Of a DNA stretch of 64,000 nucleotides, positions 28,243 through 37,513 are shown piece after piece. Below the pieces are notes generated by a model that saw only the letters and a program-made list of their open reading frames with translations, did no database searches and was not told where the DNA came from. This stretch comes from Acinetobacter baumannii (GTDB lineage: Bacteria; Pseudomonadota; Gammaproteobacteria; Pseudomonadales; Moraxellaceae), in contig NZ_CP046654.1 in assembly GCF_009759685.1 (NCBI RefSeq), positions 3,224,001 through 3,288,000 on the forward strand. Direction: 5' to 3'. The position numbers were made by a program, and so were the translations under genes. Position 1 is the first letter of the stretch. Each line of letters starts with the position of its first letter.

Positions 28243-29385
28243 ATGTTAAATTTAAAATCTTCTCATAGTACTGCATTTACTCCGTCTTCCCCAGCAGAGC
28301 GCTATGCTGAGGCATTGGCTTCAGGCCAGTTTATGGCAGATGAGGCACAAGCACAGGCAGTGCAAGAATTAGATCGTGTATGGAAAGAACTTTTAAATCG
28401 TTATAAGGCTTCTAAAAAAGCTTTCCGTCGTTTCCGCCGCCAAACTTCTCCAAAAGGTGTATATATGTGGGGCGGTGTAGGACGTGGCAAAACTTGGCTT
28501 ATGGACCAATTTTATGAGTCTGTACCATTTCGCCGTAAAACACGTATGCATTTTCATCACTTTATGCAACATGTTCATAAAGAGTTAAATAAACTTTCGG
28601 GTCAACGTAATCCACTCGATATCGTAGCTGATCAAATTTATAAAGATGCTGTCGTTATTTGTTTCGATGAGTTTTTTGTCTCGAACGTAACTGATGCAAT
28701 GATTTTGAGTGACTTATTCCAAAAGTTATTTGTTCGTGGTGTAACGCTCATTGCAACTTCAAACATTGCACCAGACGGTTTATATAAAAACGGGATTCAC
28801 CGTGATCGTTTTATTCCTACAATTGAAATGGTTAAAAAGAACTGTGTCGTTTTAAATGTAGATGCAGGGGTGGATTACCGTTTACGTGTTTTAAAACAGG
28901 CTCAATTGTTTAAATCACCATTAGGTAATGAAGCTCAAAGCTGGATATCAGAGCGTTATACTGCTTTAACTCATACTCAAACAAATTCTCATGAACCGAT
29001 TGTGATCAATAACCGTGTTGTTGAAACCCTAGGGCATACGGAAGATGTTTTATGGTGTGAGTTTTCTGAACTTTGCTTAAAGCCCCGTAGTCCAGCAGAC
29101 TTTATTGAAATTGCCAATATTTATAATACGGTTTTAGTTAGTAATGTTCCTCACTTAACAGACTTCTTGTCTGAAGGCACACGTCGTTTTATTTATCTAG
29201 TCGATGAATTTTATGATCGTGGAGTCAAACTACTTTTAACCTCTCAAGATAGTATTATTGATATCTATCAAGGCGAGAAATTGGCTTTTGAAATTGAGCG
29301 TACTCGTTCACGTTTATTAGAAATGCAGTCAGATGAGTATTTGCATTCTGAACATCGACATATTGATGCGACTAAAACTTCTTAA
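28243..29385 (+). CDS. zapE: cell division ATPase ZapE (AFG1-like)
   Basis: ZapE is an AFG1-type AAA ATPase that affects FtsZ ring stability in E. coli. Walker A GGVGRGKTW lies at about 77-85 and Walker B VICFDEFFV near 137-145. The SNIAPDGLYKNGIHRDRFIP block near 177-196 is diagnostic of AFG1 proteins. The 380-residue length is normal. It stands alone, with a strong terminator behind it. Confidence 0.9.
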   Translation: MLNLKSSHSTAFTPSSPAERYAEALASGQFMADEAQAQAVQELDRVWKELLNRYKASKKAFRRFRRQTSPKGVYMWGGVGRGKTWLMDQFYESVPFRRKTRMHFHHFMQHVHKELNKLSGQRNPLDIVADQIYKDAVVICFDEFFVSNVTDAMILSDLFQKLFVRGVTLIATSNIAPDGLYKNGIHRDRFIPTIEMVKKNCVVLNVDAGVDYRLRVLKQAQLFKSPLGNEAQSWISERYTALTHTQTNSHEPIVINNRVVETLGHTEDVLWCEFSELCLKPRSPADFIEIANIYNTVLVSNVPHLTDFLSEGTRRFIYLVDEFYDRGVKLLLTSQDSIIDIYQGEKLAFEIERTRSRLLEMQSDEYLHSEHRHIDATKTS

Positions 29386-29401
29386 GAAGTCAGATATGAA
29401 G

Positions 29402-29428
29402 AGCGCTCTAAATTGAGCGCTTTTTTTA
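29402..29428 (+). terminator. zapE terminator
   Basis: AGCGCTC (29402-29408) pairs with GAGCGCT (29415-29421) across a six-base loop and is followed by seven T. Confidence 0.85.
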
Positions 29429-29755
29429 CAACAAAAAAAGGTAAATTTAGCGAAATAGTACTTTTTCATTGTGCAAAGTTTGATATAACTAAATACGCTT
29501 TAGAAAAAACAAGATAGTGAAATTTTTTTGTTTGTTAACAAAAAGTCTAGTTTCAGTATCTTTAAATATTGAATAAATTGTTGGGAATCCTAGTTGGAAT
29601 TTTAATATTTTCCTATATAGAAAAATTTATCTTTGTCAATAGTTATGCAAGGGAAAATGCTTACTATTTAGGAATGTGATATTAGTATTCAGCTTAATTT
29701 AAATCGGTATACTAGGATTCTCTTGGTATAAAAAGTAGCAACTTCAGGAAAGACA
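29429..29755 (+). promoter_or_regulatory. AT-rich glcB upstream region
   Basis: This gap of about 330 bases between the zapE terminator and glcB shows no open reading frame or RNA gene that I recognise. It is very AT-rich and presumably carries the glcB promoter and control sites. Weak promoter-like strings such as GGTATAAAA near 29724 exist, but none is decisive. Confidence 0.4.
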
Positions 29756-31921
29756 ATGACTGCACGTATTCAAAAAGGCAAGTTAGCGATTGCTAAAGAA
29801 CTTTACGATTTTATCGAAAATGAAGCTTTACCAGGTTCTGGTTTAGATAGTGAAACTTACTGGAAGAACTTTGAGCAAGTTGTTGTCGACCTTAGTCCAA
29901 AGAATAAAGCATTATTGGCTAAGCGTGATGAATTACAAGCAAAAATTGATGAATGGCACCGCAACAATAAATTTGAATTAGGTGCTTACAAAGCATTTTT
30001 AACTGAAATTGGTTATTTATTACCAGAAGTTGAAGACTTCCAAATTACTACTGAAAACGTAGATGAAGAAATTGCATTGTTAGCAGGTCCACAATTAGTA
30101 GTACCTGTACGTAATGCACGTTATTGCTTAAATGCAGCAAATGCGCGTTGGGGTTCTTTATATGATGCACTTTACGGCTTCGATGTAATTTCAGAAGAAG
30201 GCGGTGCAGAAAAAGGAAAAGGATATAACCCTGTACGTGGTGCGAAAGTTATTGAGTTTGCTAAAAACTTCTTAAATGAAATTTTCCCGCTTGCGCAAGG
30301 CTCACATGCTGATGCAACTAAATATGCAATCGAGCAGAATAAACTCGTTGTGACTTTAAAAGATGGTACTAAAACTGGCTTAGCTCATGAAGCTCAGTTT
30401 GTGGGTTTCAATGGTGAAGAAGCGAACCCTTCAGAAGTTGTTCTTTTGAGTAATGGCCTACATGTCATTATTGAAATTGATGCGAATAGCCCAATTGGCC
30501 AAACTGATTTAGCTGGTGTTAAAGATCTAACACTTGAAGCTGCGGTTACAACAATTCAGGATCTTGAAGACTCTGTAGCAGCTGTTGATGCAGAAGAAAA
30601 AGTTGAAGGTTATCGTAACTGGTTAGGTTTGATGAAGGGCACTCTTCAAGAATCTATCGAAAAAAATGGTAAAACAATTGTTCGCGCTTTGAATAAAGAC
30701 CGTGAAATTAAAAATTTGATCGGCGGCACAACAAAACTACATGGTCGTTCACTTATGTTACTTCGTAACGTAGGCCATTTAATGACGAATCCAGCGATTT
30801 TAGTTGATGGTGAAGAAATTTTCGAAGGTATTATGGATGCGTTGGTAACACCATTGTTATCAATTGCTGACATCCGTAGTGAAAACGAAAATAAAAACTC
30901 TCGTAAAGGGTCTATGTATATTGTTAAACCAAAAATGCATGGTCCTGAAGAAGTTGCTTTTGCTGTTGAGTTATTTGAGCGTGCTGAGCAAGCCCTAGGA
31001 TTACCAGCGAAGTCTTTAAAAATCGGTATTATGGATGAAGAACGCCGTACATCTGTAAACCTGAAAAACTGTATTGCTGCTGCTAAAGATCGCACAATCT
31101 TTATTAACACTGGGTTCATGGATCGTACTGGTGATGAAATCCATACTTCTATGGAAGCTGCTCCAGTTGTTCGTAAAGAAGCGGTTAAAACACAAAAATG
31201 GATTGCTGCATACGAAAACCGTAACGTTGCAATTGGTTTGAAATGTGGTTTACAAGGTAAAGCTCAAATTGGTAAAGGCATGTGGCCAAAACCAGATAGC
31301 ATGAAAGATATGTTGGCAACTAAAGCTGCTCATCCAAATGCTGGTGCTTCATGTGCTTGGGTTCCATCACCAACTGGTGCTGTACTTCATGCGATGCATT
31401 ACCATCAAGTAAATGTAAAAGCACGTCAAGATCAGTTAAAAGCTGAAGAAATGTTGTCATTAGATGACTTGTTAACTCCTCCATTTGCAACTGATACAAA
31501 CTGGTCAGCAGAAGAAATTAATAACGAACTTGAAAATAACTGCCAAGGTATTTTAGGTTACGTTGTTCGTTGGGTGGACTTAGGTGTAGGTTGTTCAAAA
31601 GTTCCGGATATTAACAATGTGGGCTTAATGGAAGACCGTGCAACATTACGTATTTCTTCTCAACATGTTGCCAACTGGTTACGTCACGGTATCGTGACTC
31701 GTGAACAAGTTGAAGAAGTGCTTAAACGCATGGCAAAAATTGTTGATGAACAAAATGCGAATGATCCATTGTATAAACCAATGGCAGCTAACTTTGAAAC
31801 TAATATTGCTTTCCAAGCAGCTTCAGATCTTATCTTTAAAGGTTGTGAACAGCCTTCTGGTTATACTGAGCCATTACTACATGCGGCTCGTTTAAAATTA
31901 AAAGGTTATACAGGTGACTAA
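29756..31921 (+). CDS. glcB: malate synthase G
   Basis: GlcB condenses glyoxylate and acetyl-CoA to malate, the second step of the glyoxylate shunt, needed for growth on acetate, fatty acids or ethanol. The 721-residue length distinguishes isoform G from the shorter isoform [19 protein letters not shown] near residues 263-280 and [13 protein letters not shown] near 608 are conserved. The region around [11 protein letters not shown] near 393 belongs to the TIM barrel. It is a single-gene unit with its own terminator. Confidence 0.96.
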   Translation: MTARIQKGKLAIAKELYDFIENEALPGSGLDSETYWKNFEQVVVDLSPKNKALLAKRDELQAKIDEWHRNNKFELGAYKAFLTEIGYLLPEVEDFQITTENVDEEIALLAGPQLVVPVRNARYCLNAANARWGSLYDALYGFDVISEEGGAEKGKGYNPVRGAKVIEFAKNFLNEIFPLAQGSHADATKYAIEQNKLVVTLKDGTKTGLAHEAQFVGFNGEEANPSEVVLLSNGLHVIIEIDANSPIGQTDLAGVKDLTLEAAVTTIQDLEDSVAAVDAEEKVEGYRNWLGLMKGTLQESIEKNGKTIVRALNKDREIKNLIGGTTKLHGRSLMLLRNVGHLMTNPAILVDGEEIFEGIMDALVTPLLSIADIRSENENKNSRKGSMYIVKPKMHGPEEVAFAVELFERAEQALGLPAKSLKIGIMDEERRTSVNLKNCIAAAKDRTIFINTGFMDRTGDEIHTSMEAAPVVRKEAVKTQKWIAAYENRNVAIGLKCGLQGKAQIGKGMWPKPDSMKDMLATKAAHPNAGASCAWVPSPTGAVLHAMHYHQVNVKARQDQLKAEEMLSLDDLLTPPFATDTNWSAEEINNELENNCQGILGYVVRWVDLGVGCSKVPDINNVGLMEDRATLRISSQHVANWLRHGIVTREQVEEVLKRMAKIVDEQNANDPLYKPMAANFETNIAFQAASDLIFKGCEQPSGYTEPLLHAARLKLKGYTGD

Positions 31922-31935
31922 TTTTAACCTGTTAT

Positions 31936-31962
31936 AAAAAAAGCCTCTTCGGAGGCTTTTTT
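31936..31962 (+). terminator. glcB terminator with UUCG tetraloop
   Basis: AGCCTC (31942-31947) and GAGGCT (31952-31957) enclose TTCG, giving the stable C(UUCG)G loop. A-rich and T-rich flanks extend the stem and form the T-run. Confidence 0.92.
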
Positions 31963-32023
31963 ATTTTCGGTATATTTTGTGCTTATAGATAAGGCGTGAA
32001 TTTATAAATAAAGGATTTCAAGT

Positions 32024-32185
32024 TTGATTAACTTAAAAAATCTTGATCGTGAGAATTGGCTTCTATGCGCAAAATTATTATTAGATGAATCTCAAAAGGA
32101 CTATGTCGCACCAAATGTATATTCTATTGCTGAGTCTAAAGTCGAGGAACACTTTAAAAAAACGCTAACTGAGAATTCAAGTTAG
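32024..32185 (+). pseudogene. N-terminal remnant of a GNAT (spermidine/BltD-like) acetyltransferase
   Basis: A 53-codon frame starts at TTG 32024, preceded by AAGGA. It reads INLKNLDRENWLLCAKLLL, then DESQKDYVAPNVYSIAESKVE. This strongly resembles the first 40 or so residues of GNAT acetyltransferases of the spermine/spermidine or PaiA/BltD kind. The acetyl-CoA-binding half is missing: the frame ends in the terminator of the convergent exb genes. I infer a deletion that left only the first exon-like piece of the domain. Expression of a 53-residue peptide is possible but would not be a full enzyme. Confidence 0.65.
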
Positions 32186-32189
32186 CGTT
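32154..32189 (-). terminator. terminator of the tonB-exbB-exbD-exbD transcript
   Basis: AACGCTAACT (32161-32170) and AGTTAGCGTT (32180-32189) form a perfect 10-base stem with a nine-base loop. On the minus strand it is followed by a run of seven T, 36 bases after the last exbD stop. The plus-strand acetyltransferase remnant runs into it. Confidence 0.9.
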
Positions 32190-32224
32190 GAAGGAAATGG
32201 AATTAACTAAAGTTAAAAGCGATA

Positions 32225-32638
32225 TTAATTGCTACTCACAATCCCAATTTTAGTTACACCTAAACGCTGCGCCGTAGCCATGACCATCGCTACATTTTTA
32301 TATTCAGCCATTTGGTCTGGTTTAAGTTTGATTTGGTCTTGATCTTTTTTGGCGACAACACCTTGAAATAAAGTCTCTAGTGCCTTGCGGTCAGAAACCT
32401 GTTGGTTATTCCAAAATACTTTGCCTGCTGCATCAATTCTTACATCAATGATTTCAGATGGCTTTTCATTTGTTGGTGGCGGTGTGCCATTTGGCAAATT
32501 AATATTAATCGCATTGTTTGGTGCAGGTATAGTAATAATAAACATAATAATGAGTACCAGCATGACATCAATAAGCGGTGTCATGTTCACCTCTAGCATT
32601 ACATCGTCATCATTATTTGAGCCAACATTCATACCCAT
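32225..32638 (-). CDS. exbD: ExbD-type biopolymer transport protein (second of tandem pair)
   Basis: The 137-residue protein starts MGMNVGSNNDDDVM at 32638, with AAGGAG placed ideally before it; a longer frame upstream overlaps the other exbD and is unlikely. The single transmembrane helix follows EVNMTPLIDVMLVL, whose Asp is the family's proton-carrying residue. It is last in the receptor-tonB-exbB-exbD-exbD series, with a strong terminator after it. It differs from its neighbour in the periplasmic part, so the two are not recent copies. Confidence 0.9.
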   Translation of the reverse strand: MGMNVGSNNDDDVMLEVNMTPLIDVMLVLIIMFIITIPAPNNAININLPNGTPPPTNEKPSEIIDVRIDAAGKVFWNNQQVSDRKALETLFQGVVAKKDQDQIKLKPDQMAEYKNVAMVMATAQRLGVTKIGIVSSN

Positions 32639-32657
32639 AAAATTCTCCTTAAAATCA

Positions 32658-33080
32658 TTACGGGGAAGCTGGAGGGGTAGTAACAAAGGCAATTTTGCCA
32701 ATACCAGCTTGTTTGGTCGTACTAATGACCTGATCTATCGCTTCAAAATGGGTAAGCTGATCTCCTCGAATATGTACCTCCGGCTGCGGTCTTTTTTGTG
32801 CCACAGCTTGTAATTTTGCTAACAATATTTCTTTATTCGGTACATAACTCTCGTTCCAGAAAATATCGCCTTTCTTATTAACTGAAAGTTGAATATTTTC
32901 AGGCGTGGTCGCGTACGGAGTATTTTTTTCTTCTGGTAGTTTCACCGGAACTGTATGTGTAACTACCGGAATAGTAATAAGAAAAATAATAAGTAAAACT
33001 AACATGACATCTACGAGAGGTGTCGTGTTAATCGTTCCAATCATTTCGTCATCATCTTCAGAACCAACACTCATACCCAT
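32658..33080 (-). CDS. exbD: ExbD-type biopolymer transport protein (first of tandem pair)
   Basis: The 140-residue protein has the N-terminus MGMSVGSEDDDEM, an INTTPLVDVMLVLLIIF transmembrane segment with the conserved Asp, and a periplasmic domain. A GGAG ribosome-binding site precedes the ATG. The neighbouring ExbD shares the unusual acidic N-terminus, which suggests an old duplication followed by divergence. Tandem exbD genes beside one exbB are known in Xanthomonas, where the second ExbD has a separate role. Confidence 0.9.
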   Translation of the reverse strand: MGMSVGSEDDDEMIGTINTTPLVDVMLVLLIIFLITIPVVTHTVPVKLPEEKNTPYATTPENIQLSVNKKGDIFWNESYVPNKEILLAKLQAVAQKRPQPEVHIRGDQLTHFEAIDQVISTTKQAGIGKIAFVTTPPASP

Positions 33081-33095
33081 AATGTCTGCTCCTAA

Positions 33096-33977
33096 TTATT
33101 TAATGCTGCGATTAATTGAATTGTTGGTATTAATTTCTCCGCTTAATAAAACTGCATGTAGATCTGAACCAAATGAACGAACATTTTCCATCACTGCTTT
33201 ATTACGACGAGTCAACCAGTTGTAACCCAGTACAGCAGGTACTGCGACCGCAAGACCAATAGCTGTCATAATGAGAGCTTCACCAACTGGGCCTGCAACT
33301 TTATCAATAGATGCCTGACCTGAAATCCCGATTGCAGTTAAAGCGTGATAGATTCCCCATACTGTTCCGAAAAGACCTACGAAAGGTGCTGTAGAGCCAA
33401 CTGTTGCTAAAAAAGCGAGACCGCCGCCTAAATGGTTTTGTACTTTTTCGATGGCACGTTGTATTGAAATGCTCACCCAAGTATTAAAGTCAATGCGTTC
33501 AAGTAGAGAGCCGCCGTGTGATTTAGTCGAGTTAATGCCTTTTTCTGCAATAAAACGGTACGCGCTACTTTGTTCTAAACCTTCTGCAGCATTATCAAGC
33601 GAAGTTGCCTCCCAGAAATGTTTTTCAGCTTCTTTACCTTGGCGTTTGACTTTACCTTGTTGTAATAATTTAGAGATGATGATGTACCAAGTACCAATCG
33701 ACATGAGTACTAAAATAAATAAGGTAGACTTAGCGACTAAGTCACCTTCACGCCAAAGGGCTTCTAGACCATATGGATTTTTAACAGTTTCACTTGTTGC
33801 TGGCTTTGGTGGTGGAGTTGGAGTACTTGTATTTGAAGTAGCTTCAGTAGTTGCTGTTGCCACAGGAGCATTGTTCGTTTCTTCTGCGAAAACTGAGCTT
33901 AATGGAAGTAACGAGCAAGCTGCGATTAAACTTGCAGAAGCGAAATGTACTAGTGGTTGAGTTGATTTTTTCATCAT
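33096..33977 (-). CDS. exbB: ExbB-type proton channel with N-terminal signal-like extension
   Basis: The 293-residue protein begins with a signal-like segment ending in SSVFAEE and a Pro/Thr-rich stretch. The three ExbB membrane helices follow, at about 82-102, 193-215 and 235-257. The core motif LATVGSTAPFVGLFGTVWGI is the ExbB signature. Long N-terminal extensions occur in one known ExbB class. It sits 40 bases after tonB and 16 before the first exbD, so the motor is encoded as a unit. Confidence 0.9.
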   Translation of the reverse strand: MMKKSTQPLVHFASASLIAACSLLPLSSVFAEETNNAPVATATTEATSNTSTPTPPPKPATSETVKNPYGLEALWREGDLVAKSTLFILVLMSIGTWYIIISKLLQQGKVKRQGKEAEKHFWEATSLDNAAEGLEQSSAYRFIAEKGINSTKSHGGSLLERIDFNTWVSISIQRAIEKVQNHLGGGLAFLATVGSTAPFVGLFGTVWGIYHALTAIGISGQASIDKVAGPVGEALIMTAIGLAVAVPAVLGYNWLTRRNKAVMENVRSFGSDLHAVLLSGEINTNNSINRSIK

Positions 33978-34017
33978 ATATCTCCAATATTTTTTAATTT
34001 CTTGCTAATTCAATTGT

Positions 34018-34734
34018 TTATTCAATTACGAATGGATATTCAATTTCATACCAGTCTTGCTGAGGCACGCCATCTTTCATTGCTGGTTTGAACGTACATA
34101 AGCTGTAGGCTTTAGTTGCTGCTTTATCTAAAATTTTGCTGCCACTCGATTTTTTTACTTTGGCATCAATGACTTTGCCGGATGTATCAACCAAAACACG
34201 TATACGCACCGTTCCTTGCTCTTCGTTCATGAGTGCTTCGCGTGGATATTCCGGTTTTTCACAGCCCGCAGAGCCTTCAGAAACACCACGTGTTACACCA
34301 GCGGGTTTAGGTGCTGGTGCAGCAGCTGCCACTGGAGCTGGTGCAGCAACAGGGCTCGGAGAAGGAGTACTAGGTGCAGCAGGAGCCGGAGTAGCGACTT
34401 TAGTCGGTTGAGCTACTGGCGTCGTTTTTTGTACTGGTGTTGCTACTTTCTCTACTTCTTTTGGTGGCTCAGGAACCTTGGCAACTTTTTCTACCATTTT
34501 TGGTGGCTCAGGTGGTTTTTCCTTTGGTTTCGGCTCTTCCGGCTTTGGTGGAGGAGGTGGCTTAATATCCTGAATAATTTGTAATTCCACAGGTTTTTCT
34601 GCTGGTTTTTGAATATTGTTTGCTAAACCTGACATCAGAATATAGGCAACAAGAAGATGCAGAAAAATGACTGCAGCAATACCAATTAGGCGTTTGGCAG
34701 ATTTATTTTCTATGTCTGTAAAAGTCATGCCCAT
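34018..34734 (-). CDS. tonB: energy transducer TonB
   Basis: TonB links the ExbB-ExbD motor to outer-membrane receptors. The protein of about 238 residues has one N-terminal membrane helix (about 18-38), a long Pro/Lys/Glu-rich then Ala/Pro-rich spacer to about residue 150, and a C-terminal TonB domain with EYPREALMNEEQGTVRIRVLV. I choose the ATG at 34734, which has GGAG six bases upstream, over an in-frame TTG at 34758. It lies directly downstream of a TonB-dependent receptor. Confidence 0.93.
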   Translation of the reverse strand: MGMTFTDIENKSAKRLIGIAAVIFLHLLVAYILMSGLANNIQKPAEKPVELQIIQDIKPPPPPKPEEPKPKEKPPEPPKMVEKVAKVPEPPKEVEKVATPVQKTTPVAQPTKVATPAPAAPSTPSPSPVAAPAPVAAAAPAPKPAGVTRGVSEGSAGCEKPEYPREALMNEEQGTVRIRVLVDTSGKVIDAKVKKSSGSKILDKAATKAYSLCTFKPAMKDGVPQQDWYEIEYPFVIE

Positions 34735-34796
34735 AGTTACTCCTGAAACTGTAGACAAACAATTTTTAAAATGACTGTTTGGCTAAGAATGAGTAT

Positions 34797-34839
34797 TTGT
34801 TCTGCAAACTAACTGTTGTGAGCTACATTTGCAGAACAA
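34797..34839 (-). repeat. 12-base inverted repeat between receptor gene and tonB
   Basis: TTGTTCTGCAAA (34797-34808) and TTTGCAGAACAA (34828-34839) are perfect complements with a 19-base loop, beginning four bases after the receptor stop codon. There is no T-run on the minus strand. It may protect the receptor mRNA, act as a partial terminator, or be an operator for a tonB promoter. Confidence 0.6.
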
Positions 34840-34843
34840 CCAT

Positions 34844-37513
34844 TTAGAACTTATATGTACCTCGTACAAAGTAAGTACGTCCTAAAGGATCTGCGTAACG
34901 TGGGTCATACCCCATTTGGAAGTTATCAATTACATTAGAAGCAGGAGGGTCTTCATCAAAGATATTCTTAATACCTGCTGTAACTTCTAGATTTTTAAAG
35001 CCTTTATAAGTGCCTGAAATATTGTATGTTGTATAGTCGCTGACTCTATGGTTTTGGCCGTTAGAGTTTTGATCTTGGTACCCACGAGAGAAGTTTTGTT
35101 GTAGGTTTAAAGCCCAGTTTTCATAATTCCAATTTAGGTTTGCAGTATGTTTCCACCGCAGAATAATGGATTGATAGTCTAAGCCGCTATATGACCCTGC
35201 AACACCTATCCATTCTCCATCTGGTTCGGCTTGATATTTGTAATCTGTTATATATGTACCATCAATATTGAAACCGAATCGACCTGTAACAGTCATTGGA
35301 GAAACCCAACTTAAGCCGACGTCAAAACCAGAAGTTTTAATTCCACCTAAATTTTGTTGGGTTGTAATAATATAATCTAATGAGCCATCAGGATTACGTA
35401 CAAATTTGTCTGCATATTTCACTGGGTCATTAAAAATAGCAGTTTCTGAAAGTGTAGCAATTTGCTTGTCGACTTCGATATTGAAGTAATCGAGAGTAAA
35501 AGCTAAATTTTTAATTGGTTCAAACACTAAGCCAGCGGTAAAAGATTTTGATTCTTCTGGATCTAGAGTTTTATTACCTCCATTTTGTCTGTCGAATTGC
35601 ATATTACAATCGCGTTCTTTTTTTCCTCCTGGTTGTACAACTCCACCAGGGCAAAGCACAGGATCATTATATGATGCACCTGTATTAGTTATCGAATTTG
35701 CACCATTAACTTCCCAAAGTGTTGGTGCTCTGAAACCTGTGCTATAAGTTGTACGGAACATTAACTGTTTAATAGGTTCCCAACGAAGTGCAAATTTCGG
35801 ATTAAAAGTATCACCAAAATCGTTGTAGTCATCATAACGAGCAGCGATTTGAGCTTCTAAAGTTTTATGAAGGGGGATATGAAATTCGGTAAATACCGAT
35901 TTAATATTACGATCGCCAGTATTTACTGGCTCATCAGGATCGACACCTGTGCTAGGTGCCACTCGGGCAACATCAGTAACGACTTTTGAAGTCCAATCTT
36001 CATAACGATAGCTTGCTCCAACTGCAAAAGCCACGTCTCCAGCTGGTAATTTAAATATAGGTCGGCTTGCCGTGAAATCGACAGTAGTTGTATCTAGGTT
36101 AGCTTTTAAGTATTTGCCTTCAACTCCTAACTCATTCCATACATTGGCATCTTCAGGGTTTTGTGGTCCGAATGGGTTTAAAATACCATTGTTTAAAGCT
36201 TCTTGTGTTTTATCAAAATTTAAATAGCCACTTACGATAGCATCCGATGCACTACTATGAGCATAGGTAACCCCGGAGTTAATATCCCAACCATGAGTTT
36301 CACCCTCGATACCCGCAAATAATCTATGTGATTGGTTAATACTATTACTTACACGATTACCCGATTGTGAACGTAGATACAGAGGGATAGTTCCCGTAGC
36401 GCCAGCTAAAGCTGGAGTGATACCTTTACCTGGATAATATTTACTACTAGGATCAAGCGTCAGATCAAAAAAAACATCTGGTGCAACTGAAGTAGTGACT
36501 TCACTTCTTGCATATAAATATTCTGCAATCGCGTTAAAATTATCATTTAATTTAAAAGTTGCTCGGCCCATAGCTGAGATGTCTTCTGTTTTAGGAACAA
36601 TTCCAATCACGGCTTGGCTGTTGTATCGACAAGTTCCATCATCGTTACTATTAAGAGGATTATTACCACAACCAGTGGATGCGTAAGGGTTACCTAAACC
36701 TGGGACATTGGCAGGGAATGAACCACTACTGGTTCTATTGACATCTAATTCGGGTAATATTCCTCCACGCCGACTAACTTTACGGTCTTTGGCCATGACA
36801 TCATCGCCTTTGCGATAGTCTACAACACCAAAAAAGTTATAGCCATTTTCGTCTAAATCACCAAAACCCCCAAAAATGCTGTAGTCTTGCTGCTCGCCGC
36901 CTTTTTGTTCTGGTTTTTGATAGCCGGCAGTCAGATTAAGTCCTGTAAACTGCTTTTTAGTAATGAAGTTAATTACCCCGCCAATTGCATCGGTACCATA
37001 AATGGAAGAGGCGCCATCTCGTAAAACCTCAATACGGTCTAACATTGCGAGTGGAATAATATTTAAATTGGTAACGCCACTGTCATATGCATTTGCAGCT
37101 AATCGACGGCCATTAAGTAAAACAAGTGTCTTATTGGCACCCAAGGCTCTAAGGTTTGCTGCCGAGCCAGCTGTTTTACTTGTACCTACGTTGCTGGCAG
37201 TAACAAAATTAGACTGGTTTGCGCTGATCTTTGCCAAAGCCTCTTCAGTTGTTGTTACCCCTTGTTTTAAGATTTCATCAACTTTCACCACGGTAATTGG
37301 CGAAGCACTTTGTGCCGCAACCCCTTTAATTGAAGAACCTGTAACGGCAACTTTTACGACTTTTGTTGGTTTTTCATCGGTACTTGATTGTTCCGTTTCT
37401 GCTGCTTGTGCCATGGTAAGACACATCATGCTTAAACTAAGGGTGCTTAATTTAAGAATTGTTTTGCCAATCTTGGGGGTTGCCTGAGATCGAACATTGT
37501 ATTTTTTTTTCAT
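34844..37513 (-). CDS. TonB-dependent outer-membrane receptor (peptide-type candidate)
   Basis: The 889-residue protein has a signal peptide ending near AQAAE (residue 38). A candidate TonB box (KVVKVAVTGS) lies at about 51-60, and a plug domain at about 65-190 contains LLNGRRLAANAYDS and IEVLRDGASSIYGTDAIGGVINF. A 22-strand barrel ends in the C-terminal Phe motif YFVRGTYKF. Two extracellular segments carry Cys pairs (near CGNNPLNSNDDGTC). The neighbouring peptide-binding proteins, peptidase and permeases suggest oligopeptide rather than iron as substrate, but this is inferred. No Fur box is obvious upstream. Confidence 0.9.
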   Translation of the reverse strand: MKKKYNVRSQATPKIGKTILKLSTLSLSMMCLTMAQAAETEQSSTDEKPTKVVKVAVTGSSIKGVAAQSASPITVVKVDEILKQGVTTTEEALAKISANQSNFVTASNVGTSKTAGSAANLRALGANKTLVLLNGRRLAANAYDSGVTNLNIIPLAMLDRIEVLRDGASSIYGTDAIGGVINFITKKQFTGLNLTAGYQKPEQKGGEQQDYSIFGGFGDLDENGYNFFGVVDYRKGDDVMAKDRKVSRRGGILPELDVNRTSSGSFPANVPGLGNPYASTGCGNNPLNSNDDGTCRYNSQAVIGIVPKTEDISAMGRATFKLNDNFNAIAEYLYARSEVTTSVAPDVFFDLTLDPSSKYYPGKGITPALAGATGTIPLYLRSQSGNRVSNSINQSHRLFAGIEGETHGWDINSGVTYAHSSASDAIVSGYLNFDKTQEALNNGILNPFGPQNPEDANVWNELGVEGKYLKANLDTTTVDFTASRPIFKLPAGDVAFAVGASYRYEDWTSKVVTDVARVAPSTGVDPDEPVNTGDRNIKSVFTEFHIPLHKTLEAQIAARYDDYNDFGDTFNPKFALRWEPIKQLMFRTTYSTGFRAPTLWEVNGANSITNTGASYNDPVLCPGGVVQPGGKKERDCNMQFDRQNGGNKTLDPEESKSFTAGLVFEPIKNLAFTLDYFNIEVDKQIATLSETAIFNDPVKYADKFVRNPDGSLDYIITTQQNLGGIKTSGFDVGLSWVSPMTVTGRFGFNIDGTYITDYKYQAEPDGEWIGVAGSYSGLDYQSIILRWKHTANLNWNYENWALNLQQNFSRGYQDQNSNGQNHRVSDYTTYNISGTYKGFKNLEVTAGIKNIFDEDPPASNVIDNFQMGYDPRYADPLGRTYFVRGTYKF

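Noticed and set aside
29585..29720. GAATCCTAG and CTAGGATTC inverted pair upstream of glcB
   Set aside because: The nine-base arms are 118 bases apart in a large AT-rich gap and could easily occur by chance.
30646..31119. Minus-strand frame of 157 codons
   Set aside because: It lies fully inside glcB and reflects codon bias of that gene.
33451..33960. Long plus-strand frame of 169 codons
   Set aside because: It is the antisense shadow of exbB, with no ribosome-binding site or recognisable protein.
34136..34584. Ala/Gly-rich and Trp/Arg-rich plus-strand frames
   Set aside because: They are shadows of the Pro/Lys-rich spacer in tonB.
37002..37487. Plus-strand frame of 161 codons
   Set aside because: It is antisense to the plug domain of the TonB-dependent receptor, which has strong coding evidence.
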